64,000 bases of DNA from Pomacea canaliculata (taxonomy: Eukaryota; Mollusca; Gastropoda; Architaenioglossa; Ampullariidae): positions 11,148,758 through 11,212,757 of the forward strand of contig NC_037600.1 of assembly GCF_003073045.1 (NCBI RefSeq), written 5' to 3'. The notes beneath the pieces were generated by a model. That model saw only the letters and a program-made list of their open reading frames with translations, was not told where the DNA came from and did no database searches. The translations under genes were made by a program, and so were the position numbers. Shown one piece after another: positions 11,700 through 23,202 of the stretch (position 1 is its first letter; every line of letters starts with the position of its first letter).

Positions 11700-13390
11700 G
11701 ACTTGAATGTCCTTGCTGACAGCGATGTCAACCCTGACACTTTTTTATGGAGGTTGTCGTTTCATTTGCTAAAGGTTTTTTTCTGAAATCGTGAGACGTC
11801 TGCCAACTTAACTGACATGTGTAGCTTATTATTTATTTTGAGTTTGTACGCCCATTGATATTTTGTTTGTATGTGTGAAGCGTGTGTGATGCCAAAAGTG
11901 ACAATGACATCAAGTATGTACAATATTTTGCGTCAGAACACAAATGGAGTACTACCAAGGCACCATGTTAGTAAATATAGTGAAACGAATAATGTTGCCT
12001 TTTTTTCAAATTCATTCTCTTTTTGGAAAGTTGAGATGACTTCCTTTTATATAAGCTGTTAGAATATCAAAGCAAACACAATACTACATAATAACTACCA
12101 TTAGTTGAGAAAAGTGATCTTATAACAGAAAATGTTTATTATTGATACACGAGAAACTTTTAAAATTAACCGTCGGAAAATATTATCAGTGAAAACTAAA
12201 CATGACAGAAATTTAAATATGTAGAAAAGGGAAGATACATTCTCAAATGTCTAAAGAACGCGAGACTTGTTATACTAGTAATTAATTGGTTATGATGGAA
12301 AGAACGACAATTTTTTTACTTCTGGAGAAATCCGTGAAGAGTGAAAAACTGTAAAATAATCTTATTACATGAGTTTTTATGTCAGACGTGATACTTGTAA
12401 ATAAAAACATTGCTTTGATCATTGATACTATTAATATAGGTCTGTGAAGTTGCATGTCACAGGTTGAAACGCTTAATATTGAGTTTATCATATTAAGTGG
12501 CATTATTAGAGGTGACAAAATGTTTATGGTGATATACTAGTACTATCTTACGATAATGAATACAAGGCATGTAGTACACCATAACTACTGACTGTGGTGG
12601 AGTTAGAAAGCCAGTAATTTTTGACAAAGAAAGACTTATCATATTTGCGAAACACCAACAGCGCCTTTGTCAATGTCTGCCACCTCCCCCATGTGATGTC
12701 CGCCAACAACCTTTCCCATAATGCTAGTCCTTGTTCACACCCTTACTTTTGTAATATCATGTTACTCTCAGTTCTTGTTCTTGTCATTTGGTTCCTCTTT
12801 GTGATTTTTGTATTTGATTTTATTCTTCGCTTAGTAAGATTGCTAATTCTTTTATAGCTCATGTGTTATTTGTTTTCCTGTTCCTTGTATGCTGTCCATG
12901 TTTTGTTTTTGTAAGCGTGCTCCATAGGAGTGTGCGTATGCACGTTACTAATTGTGCATTATTATTGTTGTTATTAATTATTACTGTTGTTATTATTGCT
13001 ATTATTATTATTATTATTGAAAAGATAAAAAGCCGTTTAGTTCTTTGTGTTCTTAGAGGTTTAAGTCTGTGATTGGACTTTTGAACACATTAGAACTCTC
13101 GTGGTATCTTCTGTACTCTTGTTACTCTCTCCAGCATCGATTTTATAAACAAAATATGTTTTACCTAGTGAGGAGTACGCTGTCATATACAGTTTCCATG
13201 ACAGGATACTTGCATATCATACGCGCCATTTACATTATAGAGGGATCTTTTACAAAAGCTCACAGCTATTATCTCCGATATTAACCCAGCGTGGAATGTT
13301 TTACCAACTCTCAAGAGTCGTTTCAAGTCCAAGTCACATTATCATTCATCACCTGTTCTTATCTGCCTGGCCTCTTGACAAGTGTCCGAC
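11700..13390. other. AT-rich spacer with low-complexity tracts, no gene seen
   Basis: No frame here carries recognisable motifs. 12955-13019 is an imperfect (ATT)n/(GTT)n tract. The hydrophobic short frames at 12621-13072 come from T-rich sequence and are not supported as genes. Confidence 0.5.
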
Positions 13391-13739
13391 AATTATTCTT
13401 ATGCCAGGCAACAGTGTGACAGATCAAGTGACATACTGTTTTAAATAAGGTTTAACAGAAAGAAATAAATCTCCGTGTATTTGTAGAAACAAAAATTGCT
13501 TTACATTTCGATTCTGCAGACCCAGCAAAAGAAAGCTTGTTAGAGTAACGGAGGTAGAAGGGACTTGTTCTTAATCTGCCAGACGGAGAATACGGACAGA
13601 GGTACAGAGCTTCAAGGTCCAATAGATTCTCTAGTCCACAGACTGTGAAAGGTTTTCACTTAGAGTAATGCCACACCCAAAGGGTAGAAAGTGTGAACCA
13701 GGACTTTCCCTGAGGACAAACGTACTCCCCTGCCTTTCA

Positions 13740-14240
13740 CCCAAAATAGTCCTTCCACCTGTCGTTCGCGTCACCGGATGTGGGAGGAAAGGGGAAAGCA
13801 CTTATCGTGAGTCACAGATAAGAGATTAGTAGAAGTGTGAACTCAACTATCAGAAGGACGTTTTGTGTCGCCAGGAATTTCTACATTAGTTTGTGTAAGT
13901 GTGCAAAGATCACCTGTTTGGATGTTAAAGCTCGGACTAACGTACTACCCAGGAGGTCTTCTAAGGAACAGAGTTCTCAACTTTTGAAAGTATTGAGGCA
14001 AACTGCAGGTCAGACAAGAGTCAAGCCCAATCTAACTCGTTCATCTGAAGGAGACGGTGAGTAAACTCTCTGTACTTTCACCACTTAACATCGCAACACT
14101 CGCTAACATCCGGGCAGTGCGTGCAGCTAACCGCCATCTTGGTGAACTATATTGTGACTCAGATCAGCTTTAAATAATTACATTCATTTCTGCAGGTATT
14201 CATTTAAACTCACAGTTTATTTAAGCAGTCGGAACCTCCA
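13740..14240 (+). pseudogene. Solo TRIM-NHR 5' end (copy 3)
   Basis: 14040-14240 matches the leader-donor-intron segment of the other copies: a donor after 14056 (GAGACG/GTGAGTAAAC), an intron with TAACATCCGGGCAGTG and CCGCCATCTTGG, then TTAAACTCACAGTTTATTTA. 13410-13500 also resembles 56890-56970, next to copy 10. No RING or NHR exon follows before the SWIM-type gene. An open frame at 13837-14064 crosses the donor and is not supported as a protein. Confidence 0.5.
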
Positions 14241-15090
14241 AACATAAAAAAAGGCTTAAAGGAAAATTATTAAATAATAAAACTTTTGTTTTGACAGACA
14301 TTTTTAACCATGTTATTAGATTACATTGTTTTCCAAGACTTAATGGCTAAAAAAGAACTAAAGTCTGATAAAAAAATAATAAAGGCAAAAAAATCCACAC
14401 AAAATCAAAAAAAAAAAGGAAATAAAAAGGTATCACTCCTTTAGGGCAGTAGTTAAGAAAGTATTTACAATGGCATTATCAGTATAGGTAAGCCATGACA
14501 TAGGTAAGCCCTAGTGAATGAATCGGCTTTACATATATCCCGACACTTTTAAAATTGAATGAACATAAAATAATGTTGTCAAGTATGAAACCTGAGGCTG
14601 TTCACCGCCTATAGAAATAAAATTATCACGAGAATAGCAAATAGAAAACCGGGAGGGGATATCTTCTGGGCTCGGCTTGTGAGCAAGTGAGTTTGCTCAC
14701 TGTGGTGTTATCTCGAGAATGTAAAGAGTTAAAGGAACGCCTGACAACACGGGAATGTTTAGCTCATGGCTGATGTACCTCCTACTAAACTTAAGACTTT
14801 ATCAGACCTTCCCTACTTCCTTCTCTCTTACTTTCATTTTTAGTGACACGTGACCTGGTCAAAGATGGTAATCGTGACGAAGGGTGATGAGGTGCAATTG
14901 TAGTTTAACAAACCTTAAATAAAAGTAAACATCAGGGACACATTTACTAGAGTCGGACTGTAAAGATACTGAAGAGTTTTCTGATGTGTCTTCAAGGATG
15001 ATCCAGAAGTATCCGCCTTTTCGTAATTAGGTGCGCGGAAAGAGATGCGCAGAAACGAGAAACCACCGCTACTTCCTGTTTACACTTCGC
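14241..15090. other. No gene recognised
   Basis: AT-rich with several A runs (14400-14430). A short imperfect hairpin (GTGAGCAAGTGAGTTTGCTCAC, read as two arms) lies at about 14680-14700. Nothing else stands out. Confidence 0.4.
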
Positions 15091-15094
15091 TACC

Positions 15095-16966
15095 ATGGCC
15101 GAGTCGTTTACCCCATCTGTGTCCTGTCGAAATATGCAATGCATACCCGATATTTCGTTCAGAGATATTGAAGAATTTAGTTGCAGAAGCTCGGCAAAAC
15201 GCAATCATGAGCGTGGATACAATTATTTCGCCGAGAAATATATATTCAACGTATGGGGTAAGCAGACACTTTGCAGAGTGAATGTGCAATTGTGATTTCA
15301 GCTTTTTGTCTGAATGTGCCATTGACTATGTCAGTCTCGTAAATATAATTGCAAAAAATTAAATATATTCTTACATCAGAAATATATTAAAACATATACT
15401 GAAGTAGTTTGATGAGAGAAAGTTAATTTTAAGTAGTGGAAGTCGAAACGTGCATTGTTTACATTTGCGGTAAACTGACGTCTATCCAGTTTTGTTTTTT
15501 TTTTTAAACTTGTTTACTGTTGTTTTATATAAGTTATTTTATCATTTGTGTCTGGTCTGTGATGTTTTTTCTGTTTTTTTTCTGCACAAGGACATCCGAT
15601 TTAAAAAAAAAGTACAGTTGCACCGAATCCACAAAACCATGGTTGTCAAGCAGCATCTCGATGCTACAGATAATACACGAAAACTGGAATTCCCCTGACA
15701 CTTGAAGTTAGTGACGTTGAAAATTTTCTTCTCGCTAAAATAATTGTTAAAAGGCATAGTGAAACATAATTTCACAGGAGGGAGAGAGAGAGTGAAAAAT
15801 AAACTTTCTTTTCCTAATGCAAAATTTTCTGAAATGTCTATGATAATGTTTTCATCAAAGAAAGCACTGTTACATTGAAATTGTTTTATTGTGATTGTCA
15901 GGTCTCAATCAGTGCCACAAAAGCAATCTCTGATGGATGCTGCACATGTTCTAATGGCCAGAGTAGGCACTGTGGACATATTGTGGGCTTGCTGTACCAG
16001 CTTTCTCATTTTAAGATAACAGGAACAAACTACATTCCTGAGGTCATCTTGACAATGAAGAGGGATGGTCTGAGACTATTTCTAGGTGAAATATTTTTTG
16101 TCAAGTGTTTCTTATACAGTGATACCTCGGTTCTCGAACGCCTTGACTTTCGACCAAATCGGTATTCGACCAGGAAATTCGAGAAAATTTTGTCTTGGAA
16201 TTCGAACAAATATTTGGAACTCGAACATCCGAACGTCCGAGATGAGCCGAGTTGAGCCGAATGGCGTTCATTCGGCCCAGCGCGCCTTGCTTCGTCGTCA
16301 GTGACAATAACCATCCCCTTCCCTCCTCCCTCCACATTCATTCCCTCCTGCCATAAAGTTGGTACAGGTACAGTAAATGAAACACAATTTACTGTACTGT
16401 ACTGTACAGTACATTTTTTTAATAAATACACTTTTATTTCTTATTTCTTGTTGAGACTCATGTTTTTCTACATATTATATACAAATTAGGCCAGTAAATA
16501 GGCATTTTCTGGGGCTTGGAACGAATTAATCCAGTTTCCATTATTTCCTATGGGTTTCATTGCTTCGGTTCTCGAACAATTTGGTTCTCGACCGTCCTCC
16601 CGGAACGAATTATGTTCGAGAACCGAGGTATCACTGTATTAAAAATAATAGAAAATTTAGAAAAAAATTTGCCAGCAGGTATTACTTGTTTGCTGTGTAA
16701 TATTCCATCATCTACATCAGTTTCTCATTTTCAGGATGCTGCAAAAACATCACTGCCCCAGACATGGCACATCTCCAGAGGAGAAAAGATAAGAGGGAGG
16801 CAGTGGATGAAATCAAAATCCTCAGCTTTAAGTCTGACAAGAAGTCAGACCATAGTATTTGCAATACATACAGGTACAATCCATTGTGTTCAGAGTTTCC
16901 ATCCGCCCTTTGTCTTGTTGAGAGTTTAAAAGCTGCCACAGATAGTAAGTTCCTGTTGTTTGATTA
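15095..16966 (+). CDS. SWIM-type zinc finger protein gene (fragmentary, probably broken)
   Basis: Three exon-like pieces fit a SWIM-type domain protein of the kind common in molluscs. Exon 1 (15095-15259, ATG in MAESFTPSVSC) ends at GTAAGC and contains RGYNYFAEKYIFNV, typical of the region before the finger. A middle exon (about 15901-16041, acceptor TTGTCAG) encodes CCTCSNGQSRHCGHIVGLLY, the CxC...CxH signature, and ends before GTCATC. A third exon (from about 16733, acceptor TTTTCAG) encodes TSLPQTWHISRGEKI, the usual segment after the finger. It then changes frame to AVDEIKILSFKSDKKSDHSI and NPLCSEFPSALCLVESL. That frame change, and poorly defined links between exons 1 and 2, suggest a pseudogene or a sequence error. 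A 520-bp MITE lies in the intron before the third exon. Function is unknown beyond zinc binding. Confidence 0.5.
16117..16636. mobile_element. Tc1/mariner-type (pogo-like) MITE
   Basis: 520-bp element with terminal inverted repeats: CAGTGATACCTCGGTTCTCG at the left, and its complement ending TATCACTG at the right. TA dinucleotides flank both ends (16115-16116 and 16637-16638). It encodes no transposase. A palindromic TGTACTGTACTGTACAGTAC-type stretch sits at about 16393-16412. The TA target and CAG termini fit the pogo/Tigger branch; the family name is an inference. Confidence 0.8.
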
Positions 16967-17089
16967 AGAATTTTATTTGTTGTGTTGTACAAGATCTGCA
17001 TAACGAGAACTTTATACTTTAACAAGTAATCACACCCTGTCTGTTTTCATTACAAGATCATCCATTAATACAATGCAACAAAAGTTTAC

Positions 17090-17988
17090 CTCTGATTTGT
17101 GTTGTCATTTGCTTGTGACATGGGATGGCGAACTGCAGGCTGATTTCTTTCTTTTCCACATTGAAAGTTTTCCCATGTAAACAAACTTGGTACAGCATCT
17201 GATTTAAGTCTTCTTTGTTTTCCTTTTAAGGTCAAAGGGCAAAAATCTTCTGGCACAAAAAGCCTGCTACAAACCATTGTCCAATTTCTGATCTGAGGAA
17301 AAAACATATAGTCATGTTATCATAAACATTTACATGTATGATTTTGTGCTTATGGTTTTGCCTTTAAGCCGTTTTTAAGTGATTTTCACATCATTACTTT
17401 TAATCACTGTTGACTATGTTGTGAAACTAGTAATCCTTCTATTTAAATTATGTATGATAGAGTGTAAAGGAATGGCGATTGATTCAAAATTAATTAGTCG
17501 TGCAGCAGCAACAAAGATATAGATTTCACTACAAAATAAGTTGCAATACTGGTAATATATGTCAGCCTTTTTGAACATTTCTGCAGCATTTTAATGTAAC
17601 AGCACTTTAATAATACAAAGTAATGCGTTTTCAGTAATACGAAATGGCTATGCCCACATGATGTAAGTTTAAACTACGAGCACAATAGGTATTCTGAAAT
17701 CATAGTTTTAAATCAATTAGAAAGATTAACGATGATTCAGATGGCATGGAAAAAAGTGATGTTGCGAAAGAAGAAAAAGACTAATAGTGATAGGGAATTT
17801 GAAACCTCGATCATGGCTACCCGAAAGAGTGGCCCTTTGTCTCTCCGAATTCTTACAAGCCAAATCTTCTTCATTTGTTCATCTTTCGGAATTCCATGAA
17901 AGGATAATGTTGGACATTTGTAGGCTTGAACTGTACATTGAGGTACAAAGCAAAATCGACCATCATTGTTATTTTTAAGAGCCGGCAT
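17090..17988 (-). CDS. THAP-type zinc finger gene (two exons)
   Basis: Exon 1 (17988-17821, 56 codons, phase 0, donor GTAGCC) encodes the first half of a THAP domain: MPALKNNNDGRFCFVPQC, then SFHGIPKDEQMKKIWLVRI. Exon 2 (17292-17090, acceptor TTTTCCTCAG) completes it: NWTMVCSRLFVPEDF, then LKSDAVPSLF, matching the THAP C2CH pattern (C-x4-C ... C-x2-x) and the closing AVPxLF box. THAP domains bind DNA zinc-dependently in host regulators and in P-element-like transposases. Reading on, a stop follows after NTNQR at 17086, giving about 124 residues. Alternatively a donor GTAAAC after 17090 leads to further exons not found here. The gene converges on the SWIM-type gene. No promoter was identified. 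Confidence 0.65.
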
Positions 17989-18123
17989 GGTCGAAGAACG
18001 CTACGTGCATCAACAGTAAACATCAACATCGGAAATGGACTGGAGTTTTTGTGGGGTGGAGGTCATCTGCATGCATAATTTTCCGAAATCGTCCATAGCT
18101 GGGAACCAAGGCAGCGTATTAAA

Positions 18124-18303
18124 GGGAATTCCCAAATTAGTTGAGTTAAAGTCACGTGACCTGTCTCAATGTCAGCACGGTCGGTTGTCATAGCGAGGAG
18201 AATCAAAAGGAAAGAATTATCAACCGTTTCATTGGCAATATCAGGCCCACTGTCAGGCCAGAAAGTCTCAAATCTCATTTAATGTGTTCAACTAATGAAG
18301 ACA
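18124..18303 (+). promoter_or_regulatory. Solo TRIM-NHR promoter and leader (copy 4)
   Basis: A palindromic kappaB-like decamer GGGAATTCCC (18124-18133) is followed by AAATTAGTTGAGTTAAAGTC, CACGTGAC, and a leader ending at 18303 before GTAAGTAAAC. The arrangement matches the promoters at 35744 and 58096. Only a RING scrap follows at 18806, so this is probably an orphan promoter. Confidence 0.6.
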
Positions 18304-18805
18304 GTAAGTAAACTATACATGCTAAGACTGTTTTACATCCACACGCTCGTAAACATTGCGGTGAGTGTGTTCAGCAAACCGTCCTGTCTTGTGACTCCAG
18401 TAGGTCAGCCGTTGTGAAGACATTGTTGTAGGTACACAGTTACGTGCAAAATTTTCTTTAGTAGTCAGAAACTTCTACAGCCTTCAATGGAAGTTACTGA
18501 ATAAAATAAAACCTCTTGCTTTTTTCAAAAAAATATTGCCTTATTGCCTCCCTTTTCACGGTAACTGGTCTTCCTGCAAAAAAAACCTGTCGCCATTAGT
18601 CAAATCAGCTGTGCAATGTCCAGAGAAAAATCTCCTGTGATGGCTGATTCTATAAAAAGTAAATCTTCTGTATTCTTCTTCGATAGTATCTTCCGAAATA
18701 AGTATGATCTAGAAACTCTGAAGTTTGAAGACATTTTTCCACGTTCATTAAAGCTACAAATATCATATTATATATGAATTTTGTTTACAATTTGTGAGAT
18801 TTAAA

Positions 18806-18893
18806 GACGGCTCATCCACACGAAACAGAGTGCGCAGTGTGCACTAATGACTTCAACACTGCAAAGATTCTACCCTGTGGTCATCTTCTGTGT
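18806..18893 (+). pseudogene. RING-exon scrap of copy 4
   Basis: 88 bp closely match the start of the RING exon: GGCTCATCCACACGAAACAG, AGTGCGCAGTGTGCAC, then AAGATTCTACCCTGTGGTCA and TGTGTAG. The start codon is ACG and homology stops inside the RING, so it cannot encode a finger. Confidence 0.75.
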
Positions 18894-19251
18894 AGTTATA
18901 CCAGTTATCCATACATAGGTTATACCCGTTGAAACAATTTGTACACGAGTGGTTGTGCTCGATATGAAAACACTCTGCCTTCATATTTTAAATCGGTGAA
19001 TAAGATTTGTGAAGTCTTTCACGCTACTCGAAATAATTAATTTATTAGCTTTATGTGCTGTAGTGGTTACACTTCGTAAATGGAAAGAAGACTGTCAAAA
19101 GACTATGTCAAACAAAGTTACAGGTCATTATGGATAATGTTTTGAACAATCATCGACATACATAAATAGAGCTCACTGTATTTGAAGACAGTTATTTCGT
19201 AGATATTATTTTTCGGTTTTAAGCTGTCTAGAGCGATTTCCTTACAATGAA

Positions 19252-19415
19252 CCAAATAAAAAAAATTAAAAAAAAACAACAAAACAAAACAAGCAACAAA
19301 AAAAAAAAAAAAAAAAAAGCAAAAACTTACAACATAACAAAAAACAACAACAAACAAACAAACAAAAAACAAAAACAAAAGAAAAAAACCAACAACAAGA
19401 TAAGCAAAATCCTAT
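19252..19415. repeat. A-rich low-complexity tract
   Basis: About 160 bp of A runs broken by C (AAAACAACAAAACAAAAC-like). It produces Lys/Asn-rich frames on one strand and Phe-rich frames on the other, neither supported as protein. It lies directly upstream of the copy 5 promoter. Confidence 0.85.
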
Positions 19416-19437
19416 TGTGTACTAAATTATTTTTAAC

Positions 19438-19619
19438 AGGAGTTTCCAAATCAGTTGCTGTGTCTATAAATGTCACTTGACGTGTACAGACACGACCTGT
19501 CGTCATAGCGACAAACACTCTCAGAGAAATAGACTTTAGTGTGAAATACTCAGGTAAACGTGCAAGTCAGGCAAATTAAATCCTCCACAAACTCAACAAT
19601 TGTTTATCTCAAGGAGCAG
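19438..19619 (+). promoter_or_regulatory. Solo TRIM-NHR promoter and leader (copy 5)
   Basis: A degenerate kappaB-like AGGAGTTTCC (19438-19447), TATA-like CTATAAATG (about 19464), CACTTGACGT (CACGTGACGT in copies 1 and 7), and CAGACACGACCTGTCGTC. The leader ends at 19619 with AAGGAGCAG before GTGAGTACAC. Intron homology to the other copies continues to 20083, where a SINE is inserted. No RING exon follows before unrelated sequence. Confidence 0.65.
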
Positions 19620-20083
19620 GTGAGTACACTACCTGCTTACACTACCTAACGTCAGAACATTGAGTAACTTCCTGGTCTGTGTGTCACATGACCGACATTT
19701 AATCTTGGTGAGTAGACGGTGACTCAGGTAGGTCAGCCATTGTGCAAGGACATTTATTGCTTCAGGTGTTCAATTAAGTTCACAGTTTGCTTTATCAGCC
19801 TGCGATTTCTACAGAATTATGCCATAAAAAATTAGAACTCAGGTGCTGGATCATAAGTTCTTCACGTTACTTTCTCAATTTGGTAACTGGTATTGTATCT
19901 AAACCTCGCTGCTGCCACTAATCAATCTGTTCAAATTACCTCATTAAATAGAAATAAGAAAGAATTCATGAAATCAGTTGATATTGTCTTTAACGTCTTA
20001 GAAGAGTCGTTTTATTTATACGTTTATCCCAGACTTTATTTCTTTTCCGTCTTCTTCTTTTCTTTCTACTTCCAGAACAATTA

Positions 20084-20270
20084 GAGCGGACCGGTGGCGC
20101 AACGGTTAGCGCCTGTCACCAATACACTGAAGGTTGGCTGCCCAGAGTTCATTTCTCGTCTCGGGCATGCTGTTCTTTCTCTGCACGTGGCATCTGTTTA
20201 CAGGGCTGGCTGCTTGCCGTAATATAGGCTCAGTTGCTGACACGGCGTAAAACACCAATGCCCCCCCCCC
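20084..20270 (+). mobile_element. tRNA-derived SINE with target-site duplication
   Basis: A box-like TGGCGCAACGGTTAGCGC and B box-like GAGTTCATTTCTC give a tRNA head. A tail with GCTGACACGGCGTAAAACAC ends in a C run. The 13-bp direct repeat TCCAGAACAATTA flanks it (20071-20083 and 20271-20283). It is inserted in the 5' intron of copy 5; the paralogous site at about 27285 lacks it. Confidence 0.85.
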
Positions 20271-20283
20271 TCCAGAACAATTA

Positions 20284-21860
20284 AGCTACAACCCAGCCTG
20301 CAAGAACTCTTGGGTCCCTCATGGGACCTTTCGGGAAGAAAGTTGGGTCCTCGCGGTTTTGGATGAGGGAACTAAGGGGACCTCGTAGGAATTCCACGGG
20401 TTCTCATGTTTCCCACGAAAGACCCCACTCACCTTCCACGAAAAACCATTGTATACCACACGATAGCCCATGAAAAGTCGTGTTTTCCCATGAAATTCCC
20501 CACTCCCACTTGCTGCATCCCTCACCCTATCTCACTTTTACTTACACTGGTTCACGGCTGGCACACCATGAGAAAACATTCAACAGCTTTTCAAAATCTC
20601 GTTTCCTCACAACGCATAAATAGTAGGCAATAGATATCATTAAACAATTTTATTATTTACACCAAAAACTATTTTAAACAAGTTTACATTATTTAAAGCA
20701 TTAAATTGTTTTTGAACATAAGCATTCATCCAATTATTTACATAAAAATTGCAGTCAATAATTTTTACCCCATGAAAGTTATTTTTGAAATAATTATTTA
20801 TAACATAAAGTCAAACAATTTACATAAAAGATAGAAAAATATGACACCAAAAATCGATCCATGAGTGGTGGAATCCCTGTAGAAGAAAAGAAAAAAGTTA
20901 CAGTGTATTTACATATTTTGATTTTTGCTATGTAAGTAGAACTAACCTCTCACATAGATGAAAGCCTCTTTCTTTATGCACTGAACACGGGTGGCCGCTC
21001 ACTTGTTACGCAGTATTCACATTGGGCTGATGCATTGGTGTAATTTTTTTTTTAGGCCTTTACAGCTCGTGGTTTAAAAGAAAAACTTAATAAATAAGAT
21101 AGTTTAAGCCTTTATGAACACAATTATCTCCCTTACATGACGAAGGATGTATGTTTGAACGAAAGTCTCGCCGATATTCTACACTACCTGTCCTTTTCGA
21201 TGGTACACATTGTGAACATCATGCATCTGAAACGCCAAATAACAAAAGAAAGAACATCCCAGAGGATATTCCTGCTTCAGATGAAGGAGAATTTGACCAC
21301 GAATGGTGTAAAAATGGTTTTCATCTGCTCCTGAATTTTTTGTTTGAAATGTGTAAAAAAAAAACATTTTCCAAACTTCACATATATACCTAATTTTGGT
21401 TGGATTATCATAAAAGTGAGTTCACAGCAAGATCACGGTAAATTGTTCCACTTCTACACATTTTGATCTGTCATAATCAATTTAAATTGCTTCTATCTTG
21501 TTTAGTTATTTTTTAATAATTTTTTGAAAAAGGGTAAATTCATGCGTACAGGGGGTTTGACGCCTTTAGCCTTGTGTAAAGAAGGAGTTAAAGCTTTCAT
21601 AAATCTACTAATTACTAGTGACATTACAAGAACTTGAACAAGAGTCGAATAAAAAGATTTTTAAACGGTAATGTCTTGATCGCCATTTGTGTGTATAAGA
21701 AGTTTTGGATAATATCTGAAAGTAACCAATTAATCTTTAGAACAAAAAGTAAAGTAAATAGGCCTACTGAATAAATCCACAAAGAATAAAACAATGCTCA
21801 CATTAATAATTTTAACTTGACAAACTCATTTTGTAATTCCACTCACCATTAGATATCACC
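20284..21860. other. No gene recognised; unit boundary and a repeated 45-bp block
   Basis: TRIM-NHR homology ends near 20295. 20300-20530 is GC-richer with repeated CCCATGAAA/CCCACGAAA words. 20619-20661 (AGTAGGCAATAGATATCATT onward) recurs at 23748-23794, so these direct repeats bracket the DUF4806-like gene. Short frames at 21137-21393 on both strands overlap and have no motif I recognise. Confidence 0.4.
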
Positions 21861-21867
21861 CTTCGAA

Positions 21868-23202
21868 TCATTCCTCAATCCATGTCTCTTGGACTGCAGC
21901 TGTGCACAAATAGAAATTGTAAGGTAGACTTAAATGCTATTGTACACAATAATAAATTTGTAAATGTAGAGAAAATAATACTTAGATACACTATTTTTTT
22001 TAAATTGTTCGGAAACTTGTCCTTTTAAGTTCATATTGACATACACCTCAAAGAAATCAAAACCAAACAAAAACAACACACCAATTAATATACTTCTAAG
22101 CTGAAGTGACTGGAAACTTTTTCCCCTTTGGTTCCACTGAGCCAACTCTGAAGATAGCAGCCGTTTTAAAATTCTCCGTGCACGAGAGGTGCTGAACCTG
22201 TTAAAAAAAATCTTTAGTTGTTTCCACCATGTAAAATACTACAATACAAATGCAAAATAAATTAATTCACTGGATTGGGTAAGTTTAAGATATAATGCTG
22301 AACCCTACTCCACTGATGAGGGATCAATGGTTGCATGATGAATATAGCTGCAAACCAGACCCAGTCTCTTAAATAAACCCTAGTGGGACTTCAGAGAAAA
22401 TAATGGCATTAAGTGACTCAAATCACCAATTTCATTAAGAGTTTAATCAAAGCTATTCTTTATGAAAGTAAAACAATTTTAGGGGTCATAGTTAATAGAC
22501 ACACAGACTGCTCATTTTGACACCATGAAAAGCAAGTGACAGAATTATTTTATAAATAAAATCTATGCATATAAAATACTACATTATTTTGTACTTCATA
22601 AAATGTGTATTATTTGTTAATACAAATATTACACTGACCACACATTCTTGTCAGGAGAGTTAACCTGTAAGCCGATGCTATGCCTGCCTGTTTGTTAAAT
22701 GGTTTATCAAGACTGTAAAGCATAACATACATATTAACTGATATATTAGCTAAAGCTAAAGGTAATATTTAAAAAAGGTGTCTAGTACTAACACATTATA
22801 CTTAAATGACAAACCACTTTTGTTCTAATTCCTTTCTTCATCAGCTCCTCTTTCCCCATATTTTGAAGAAGCAGAGTGACCTGATTCAGTTTGTGAATTA
22901 CATTCTGTAGTGCTTTGCTCTGCTCATCAACTTTGCTGAGAACTCTGTTCAAAAATGTATTTGAAATAAAAATATTACTTTTAGTCTTTAAAGTAATGAC
23001 AAAACAAAACTATGGATGCAAGTCTATTGACAATTTTTTCAATTAACAAAAAATGTTTAGATGGATATAATAAGGATGTGCATGTAGACCATTAAAAACA
23101 CAAAACCTGTGCTTGCATAGTGATCCTCATGAAATCATAGAGGGAGACAAAATAAACTTACTGGTAAATTCACTGAGCCAGACCTACAGTCAGTGTGATC
23201 TG
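21868..23202 (-). CDS. DUF4806-like gene fragment with a coiled-coil exon
   Basis: Several minus-strand exon-like pieces line up. About 23202-23163 (acceptor TTGCAG, donor GTAAGT) encodes HTDCRSGSVNLP. 22944-22802 encodes the helical SKVDEQSKALQNVIHKLNQV and LLLQNMGKEEL. 22197-22082 encodes STSRARRILKRLLSSELAQW, then SFQSLQLRSILI. 21899-21868 encodes AAVQETWIEE-stop. The last two splice in frame, and together they resemble the C-terminal DUF4806 domain (R..lk.ll..ela ... G..F..L.l...i..av). The phase between 22802 and 22197 does not fit without another exon. A possible upstream exon near 23555-23490 reads KFVVCFLNNKRC. Function is unknown; such genes are often multicopy in invertebrates. Confidence 0.4.

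Noticed and set aside
19118-19480. Phe-rich and Lys/Asn-rich frames
   Set aside because: Produced by the A-rich tract at 19252-19415; no domain and no splice context.
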